64,000 nt of DNA, from NCBI GenBank assembly GCA_013298715.1, contig JAAFIQ010000009.1, positions 1 through 64,000 of the forward strand, given 5' to 3'. Every line of letters starts with the position of its first letter. Position 1 is the stretch's first letter. Below the pieces are notes generated by a model. It did not search any database, was not told the DNA's origin, and saw only the letters and a program-made list of their open reading frames with translations. This DNA is from Bacteroidota bacterium (GTDB lineage: Bacteria; Bacteroidota; Bacteroidia; B-17B0; Aurantibacillaceae). Below, one piece after another: positions 60,701-64,000 of the stretch. Both the position numbers and the translations under genes were made by a program.

Positions 60701-61931
60701 AGATGTGCAGGCGAATTTACTCAATGATGAAGCCTCAATTGAATTTGCACGGTACTATGATGAAAAAGATAGCACCTATCATTATATGGCGTTAATAGTT
60801 AGAGCCAATGATAAATACCCTTTGCTTATAAAGTTATGTAGTGAAGATGAATTAAAACAATTGTCACCGGAGAAAGAATTAAGTGAATTGTATTCTTTGT
60901 TATGGAAACCAATCTCCAGCCAATTAGCCGGTATCAAAACAATTTATTATACGCCCGCTGGTTTAATGAATAATGTATCGTTTCAAGCGCTTTATGAGGA
61001 TAAAACGGAAGGAAGGGAATACCTTATAGATAAATATTCTTTAAATCAATTAACATCCACACGTTATCTTGCACTAGGATTAAAGAAGAGGGCTCAAGAA
61101 CCAATTGAAACTAACATTGCTTTATTTGGAGGGGTGAATTACAATGATTTTCCGGAAACAATATCAGATACTTCAAATTACTTAGCCTCAGAAGCCGCAT
61201 TTTTATATAAGAACTTGATTGCAAGCAGAGATTTGGACGAGACCCGATCAGGCGCATCTTATTTACCGGGTACAAAACAAGAGGTAGAAGGTATTGCAGG
61301 ATTACTAAAATTAAACAATTGGGATGTAATTGTATCAGAAGGGAAAAATGCTTCGGAGGAAAAAATGAAAAGTTTTTGTGGAAAAAGCAGCAAAAGTATA
61401 TTGCATATTGCAACTCATGGATTTGCTTTCTCTGATAAATCAGAAAAACAAAAGAAAGAAACTTTTGAAACACAAAATGGAAATGAGAAATATAAAATTT
61501 CCAACAATCCAATGATCCGTAGCGGTTTATTATTTAGCGGAGCTAACATGACTTGGCAAGGGAAAGGAGATAGTCTTCTAAAAATAACAAATGAAGATGC
61601 GGTTTTAACTGCGTATGAACTATCGCAATTGGATTTTAGTAATACAAAGCTCGTAGTTCTTTCGGCTTGTGAAACTGGCAAGGGGGCAATACAAGGCTCG
61701 GAAGGAACGTTCGGACTGAAACGTGCCTTAAAACTGGCAGGAGTGGATAATATGATTGTAAGTCTTTGGAAAGTGCCTGACGATGCAACAATGGAAATGA
61801 TGACACTTTTTTATAAAGAACTTGCAAAAACAAAACTGCCGGTATCTGCATTTGAAACGGCACAAAAGGCAATGAGAAACAAATATCTAACCGAACCAAA
61901 GAAATGGGCGGGTTTTGTTTTTGTGAGATAA
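57726..61931 (+). CDS. Secreted TPR-CHAT caspase-like protease 2
   Basis: The protein has 1401 residues. A signal peptide ends near residue 34 (IIHAQ). About 17 or more TPRs of about 42 residues (kinesin light chain type, YAKSLHNLGALYHETNN) fill about 60-880. The CHAT domain occupies about 990-1401, with His1231 (HIATHGF) and Cys1315 (LSACETG), again 84 residues apart. It shares most of the CHAT domain with the gene at 50888 but has a much longer sensor part. The two probably answer different signals with the same protease. Its end lies 20 bp from the convergent secreted-protein gene. Confidence 0.9.
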   Translation: MSNKNSNIFHYVFIILFCTIIPCIIHAQSWNQMENEYNNLLKNKENDLAVNKAKEMYNWVKKNESDTCIHLPMSLKYIGNAFINNDSAIAYYDIALNILKKQKRENHIQSSKIYYNKSNRYNSLSNRELSLREAESSIQVLTYLNFPEYPFCTWPLNLKAQIYFSGGEFEKAEVLYKQIVEITSKYKGNYSAEYATAITALANMYFNEDNYSAADPLYQEASKLYKTIYGESNVDYAKSLHNLGALYHETNNNTLAKDLFIEALKIKKDQLGSNNLNYAVTLIGLGIVQYSLGESKDAKKTFKNVLNIYSKNYDTLSIEYSSALNSIAISYFDNGEFLNAEELYSKSSDIIIKKYGSNHPEYARSLENIALVHWKGLNYTEAEIKFKEASSIFKNSLGNENSYYIRSLFRIGTLYGDMGKYSLAESNIETAISIMKKIKQEYSNDYASYINGLANLYAEQSLYSKAESLYVVAVKIHLEKDGANSLSYIESLNNLALIKLNSGNYLEAEKYIYEAYGKAKKYFPNNPSILASTTLRMAFLNEDKGNFDLAESFYKEGLKVEKYSLGINSPKYNNTLLDLGGFYESIGQDEKAENLYLEASQSIKNSLGIVHPRYARSLYNLGGFYLSHENYQASEKYCLEALDIYKQTYGRDNKDYLLTLFNLGGVYSNLSNYYAAKNCFLEVYNSNLKSIENDTVSYLKASIQLSKAYYNLNDFKSSDKYLTEAEKVINPSIINDNPEIAGELAYFLFTLDKYKESESIYKIAITSYKKKNDIRDNKLLAKCLHNLSLVYLNMSKYDDAETTLNQALALKKKYYGTRNNNYNQSQYLLARIKFQKGDYASSYKIFEQNYFQKNKEITDNFSFLSEKERELTWNEKDYYYSQLIEYSSKIYNDIQSSSALAYNSSLISKAILMETSRGFNDAVNNSKDSTFINLYQDLKSLRKYSAKLSSEGSDKQTLTSTLDRQADSLDQILSRKMSFYANYKKNFSLTWKDVQANLLNDEASIEFARYYDEKDSTYHYMALIVRANDKYPLLIKLCSEDELKQLSPEKELSELYSLLWKPISSQLAGIKTIYYTPAGLMNNVSFQALYEDKTEGREYLIDKYSLNQLTSTRYLALGLKKRAQEPIETNIALFGGVNYNDFPETISDTSNYLASEAAFLYKNLIASRDLDETRSGASYLPGTKQEVEGIAGLLKLNNWDVIVSEGKNASEEKMKSFCGKSSKSILHIATHGFAFSDKSEKQKKETFETQNGNEKYKISNNPMIRSGLLFSGANMTWQGKGDSLLKITNEDAVLTAYELSQLDFSNTKLVVLSACETGKGAIQGSEGTFGLKRALKLAGVDNMIVSLWKVPDDATMEMMTLFYKELAKTKLPVSAFETAQKAMRNKYLTEPKKWAGFVFVR
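61647..61886 (+). repeat. Near-identical catalytic segment shared by both TPR-CHAT genes
   Basis: 61647-61843 matches 53567-53763 with two mismatches in 197 bp. Similarity stays very high to about 61886/53806. It covers the catalytic Cys. Flanking CHAT sequence is clearly more diverged, including silent sites. Confidence 0.85.
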
Positions 61932-61950
61932 AGTGAAATAAGCAACTCAT

Positions 61951-62442
61951 TTATTTTATTTCTGTAACTGTGCCGGTTAATTTTTCATTCAGATAGCCTT
62001 TGTAGGTATTAATTTGAAAATCATTATCTATAAACATTCGTAGAATATAAAATGCTTGGTTTTTATCATAGACTATTGAAAATTCAATGTTAGCCCAACC
62101 TTGCTTACCATCATAAGAGTTTATATAATACCATTTGTAATAACTTTTTTCTGTTTTATTTCCTTCGTATAATTCATTATTTATTTTCACGGAGTTAACG
62201 GTAAGTGGCCCGTAACTCATAGAAGAATCGTGAGGCCATACCACCGCTAAACTCATTACACTGTCTTTTGTGTTTTGATAAAAAGTTACATAGTTCCCCT
62301 TTTCTCTATAGAATTTAGAGTAATCTTGTCCATTATGATCGGCTTCAATAATATCAAATGCAAGGATTGTCTTTTGGAAATATTGAGCGTTAACGTTAAA
62401 TTTAATTAACAGTAGGCAGATTATTATTACAGTTTTTTTCAT
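61951..62442 (-). CDS. Secreted protein of unknown function
   Basis: The protein has 163 residues. A signal peptide ends near residue 19 (NVNAQ). The rest looks like a beta-sandwich, rich in Tyr/Asn/Lys, with the ending NEKLTGTVTEIK. I do not recognise the family. It is the last gene of a minus-strand group of four that starts at 63579, 43 bp after the J-domain gene. It converges with TPR-CHAT 2. Confidence 0.65.
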   Translation of the reverse strand: MKKTVIIICLLLIKFNVNAQYFQKTILAFDIIEADHNGQDYSKFYREKGNYVTFYQNTKDSVMSLAVVWPHDSSMSYGPLTVNSVKINNELYEGNKTEKSYYKWYYINSYDGKQGWANIEFSIVYDKNQAFYILRMFIDNDFQINTYKGYLNEKLTGTVTEIK

Positions 62443-62485
62443 GTTAATTGTTTTATGTGATTAGTAATTTTGATTAATAAATGAT

Positions 62486-63001
62486 TTAATTACAACCCTT
62501 AGCAAAAAGTGCAAGGATAATTAAAATCAACGCACCTCCAATCAAGCGAGGTATTAATTCATTTACAAAGGTTTTTGCACCAATGCTTGCGATACCCTTG
62601 AAGTCTTCAATTGTTTGAGCTAAATAATCCGAAGCTTGCTTTGCGGCATTTTCCATCCATTTATTTAACACATCATCCGTTACATTATAATCTCTGCTTT
62701 GATATGTATCGTACTTATTTTTATAGTCGGATGCCTGCTCGAATTTATTTTCTGCCCTCTTTTCTTTTTGAGCATTTTTAAAAGCATTGTGTTTTCTATA
62801 TTCCTCATCATATCTTTTTCTCGCTTCAGAATCCTTTAAAATCAAATGCGCTTCTATAATTAATCGCATCCGATCGTTGGTATTGGCACCCGGATTTTTA
62901 TCCGGATGCCATTTTAAAGCTTGCATCTTGAACGCAGATTTGATTTCTGTTGGAGTTGCTGAAATATCAGCTTCAAGTATTTTATAATAATCTACAAACA
63001 T
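62486..63001 (-). CDS. Membrane-anchored J-domain protein
   Basis: The protein has 171 residues. The J domain (2 to about 65) has the HPD motif at 32-34 (KWHPDKNPG). A Lys-rich charged linker follows, then one C-terminal membrane helix (about 150-168, LIGGALILIILALFAKG). J domains recruit DnaK/Hsp70. The topology would put the J domain in the cytoplasm, next to the inner membrane. It lies 4 bp after the two-helix peptide gene. A chaperone in an envelope-stress group makes sense. Confidence 0.85.
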   Translation of the reverse strand: MFVDYYKILEADISATPTEIKSAFKMQALKWHPDKNPGANTNDRMRLIIEAHLILKDSEARKRYDEEYRKHNAFKNAQKEKRAENKFEQASDYKNKYDTYQSRDYNVTDDVLNKWMENAAKQASDYLAQTIEDFKGIASIGAKTFVNELIPRLIGGALILIILALFAKGCN

Positions 63002-63005
63002 GGCT

Positions 63006-63224
63006 TTAATCCTTTTTCAAATTTTGATCGTCCGAATTATTACCTGATTTGTATTTCCATACAGCTATAATAGCAGCTATACCGGCAGGAAAAATAATGA
63101 ATCCGATTCCTGAAGTTGCATGCCTGCCTCTTGCTTCCATTATCGCTGTGTTAATTAAGGTTATCACTAGGATTATCACGATTGTTAAAACAATTTTTAT
63201 TGCTGTTCTTGTTACTGTGTTCAT
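63006..63224 (-). CDS. Small two-helix membrane protein
   Basis: I start it at the ATG 63224 (MNTVTRTAIKIVLTIVIIL), 72 residues. A longer frame to 63410 runs back through the preceding gene and is rejected. There are two hydrophobic helices (about 8-27 and 40-58) and a polar Asn/Lys tail. I do not recognise it. It lies 49 bp after the Tyr/Asn-rich gene and 4 bp before the J-domain gene. Confidence 0.6.
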   Translation of the reverse strand: MNTVTRTAIKIVLTIVIILVITLINTAIMEARGRHATSGIGFIIFPAGIAAIIAVWKYKSGNNSDDQNLKKD

Positions 63225-63273
63225 TTTTTTACGTTTTGAGGTGAATATTTTAATTGAATTATTATTTCGATAC

Positions 63274-63579
63274 TTATCTTCTTCTGCGATTATAACTTCC
63301 TGAGCTGTTGTAATTGTAGTTATAACTTTTGTTTGAATTATAATTATAAGAAGTGTTATAATTATAGTTGTAATGTTTTGTTCCAACTGTGCCAGTATAT
63401 GGATTGACATTTGGATAAGTACTAAAATTATCTCTTACAGTGTTATTCTGAACTGTTCGATAATGTCCCTGAACGTATGTTCCGTTTGATTTGTAGTAAC
63501 CATTTACGTGAGTTACATTTTGCGAGAAAACAACAACTCCTATCAGTGTCATTGCTAAGGTTAAAATCATTTTTTTCAT
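63274..63579 (-). CDS. Small secreted Tyr/Asn-rich protein
   Basis: The protein has 101 residues. A signal peptide ends near residue 20 (VVVFSQ). The middle has a motif seen in many small exported bacterial proteins: GYYKSNGTYVQGHYRT, then NVNPYTGTVGT. The tail is low-complexity Tyr/Asn/Ser and ends in RRRR. It is the first gene of the minus-strand operon and is preceded by element P2. Both P1 and P2 therefore drive a secreted protein with a Tyr/Asn-rich stretch. Confidence 0.75.
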   Translation of the reverse strand: MKKMILTLAMTLIGVVVFSQNVTHVNGYYKSNGTYVQGHYRTVQNNTVRDNFSTYPNVNPYTGTVGTKHYNYNYNTSYNYNSNKSYNYNYNSSGSYNRRRR

Positions 63580-63602
63580 TTTATTTGTTTTTAATTGGTT
63601 TC

Positions 63603-63635
63603 ATCAATTGATAATCAACTCATGATCAGGTAACC
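63603..63635 (-). promoter_or_regulatory. Bipartite promoter-like element P2
   Basis: On the minus strand GGTTACC (63635-63629), 16 bp, ATCAATTGAT (63612-63603), then GAAACCAAT. The start codon is 23 bp further. It matches P1 at 48482-48514 in both boxes and in spacing, and points towards it. Similarity continues upstream for tens of base pairs. Confidence 0.65.
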
Positions 63636-63758
63636 ATAAAAGACAAAATAAAATCATAACACGTTGTTTATCACTTAGATAAAATGCGAAAAAATGACCA
63701 ATTAAAATTTAGGCAATAATAAATGGAGGATTTGTTTTGTAGATAATTTGATGCGTTT

Positions 63759-64000
63759 TTAAAATTTTCGATTAACCGAAATTTTTGCCACAGGTTTCCC
63801 TTTCAATCCCTGATTTACAAGGTGGGCTAAAAATTTAGCGAATGGTTCTATGTTTTGTTCGACACTCGCTTTTTCTAATGCCTGCATATAGGCTTTACGT
63901 TCTTCAACAGGAATAACTGTCCACGGATAACCACCTGAAGCCAACATAACATTCAATAAAAACCTCCCCATACGCCCATTACCATCCATATATGGATGTA
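63759..64000 (-). CDS. Fic-family protein, 5' end outside the window
   Basis: About 80 C-terminal residues are present. Going upstream from the first visible Met the frame reads HPYMDGNGRMGRF, which is the Fic active-site motif HPFxDGNGRxGR, so the N-terminal part lies beyond base 64000. Fic proteins transfer AMP or other groups to target proteins. Here the Arg and both Gly of the motif are intact. The neighbouring module is on its left with a 179-bp gap that holds P2. Whether it belongs to the module cannot be told. Confidence 0.85.
   Translation of the reverse strand, partial: HPYMDGNGRMGRFLLNVMLASGGYPWTVIPVEERKAYMQALEKASVEQNIEPFAKFLAHLVNQGLKGKPVAKISVNRKF

Noticed and set aside
63225-63410. 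N-terminal extension of the two-helix membrane protein
   Set aside because: It is the shifted frame of the repetitive Tyr/Asn codons of the neighbouring gene. The ATG at 63224 follows a 49-bp gap.
48482-63635. Type III-E CRISPR (Craspase) locus
   Set aside because: Only the TPR-CHAT and sigma parts are similar. There is no gRAMP effector, Cas1 or CRISPR array, and the CHAT proteins are exported.
44839-64000. Prophage
   Set aside because: A recombinase is present but no capsid, terminase, tail or lysis gene is seen.

Overview
The window is AT-rich chromosomal DNA from a member of the Bacteroidota. The evidence is internal. Many secreted proteins end in type IX secretion (T9SS) sorting domains of type A or type B (gliding-motility C-terminal domain). 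A PorP/SprF-family protein and an OmpA/PD40 protein lie beside one of them. Several promoters fit the Bacteroidota pattern TTG-N18..20-TAnnTTTG. Most genes lack a Shine-Dalgarno sequence. I cannot name the genus.

Layout, left to right. 1-546 holds a repeat array with a 137-bp period. 0.5-15 kb carries a DUF1571/LysM protein, rpsA with a clear terminator, a VapBC-like PIN toxin-antitoxin pair, a methyltransferase and amino-acid permease pair, three secreted proteins (one unknown, one T9SS repeat protein, one M43 metalloprotease) and a kinase/LytTR two-component system. At 15.0-15.5 kb the initiator tRNA gene is followed by a small GIY-YIG nuclease gene, then by a broken copy of the tRNA 3' part, a copy of its terminator and a copy of the nuclease gene start. 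15.6-32.7 kb is a surface-protein region: three very large T9SS type B proteins, PorP/SprF, an OmpA-type protein, a PepSY-like protein, a decayed T9SS gene and a small membrane protein. 32.9-44.6 kb holds a UPF1-like helicase, a sterol desaturase family protein and a large NtrY-like kinase on the minus strand. Divergent from these are a TMTC-like membrane TPR protein, a secreted cupin and a T9SS Omp28-like protein. A tRNA-Leu(TAG) gene closes the core part.

From about 44.8 kb to the end the DNA looks like a mobile or genomic island. A serine recombinase operon has canonical Shine-Dalgarno sequences, unlike the genes around it. It faces away from a 391-bp regulatory region that contains an 11-bp helically phased repeat. 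The cargo is the most interesting part: an ECF-like sigma factor; a single-pass membrane protein that overlaps it and could be an anti-sigma factor; a secreted TPR-CHAT protease; a secreted M48-like metallopeptidase; a secreted papain-like protease with MORN repeats; an FRG-domain protein; and a second, larger secreted TPR-CHAT protease. Downstream, on the opposite strand, a four-gene operon encodes a small secreted Tyr/Asn-rich protein, a two-helix membrane peptide, a membrane-anchored J-domain protein and a secreted protein. Both ends of this block carry the same inward-facing promoter-like element: GGTTACC, 16 bp, ATCAATTGAT.

My reading, which is inference, is that this is a self-contained envelope-sensing regulon. 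Exported proteases would act on the periplasmic part of the membrane protein and release the sigma factor, which would then switch on both operons. It recalls the TPR-CHAT/sigma-factor pairing of the type III-E CRISPR (Craspase) systems, but here there is no CRISPR array and the proteases are exported. A truncated Fic-family gene runs off the right edge.
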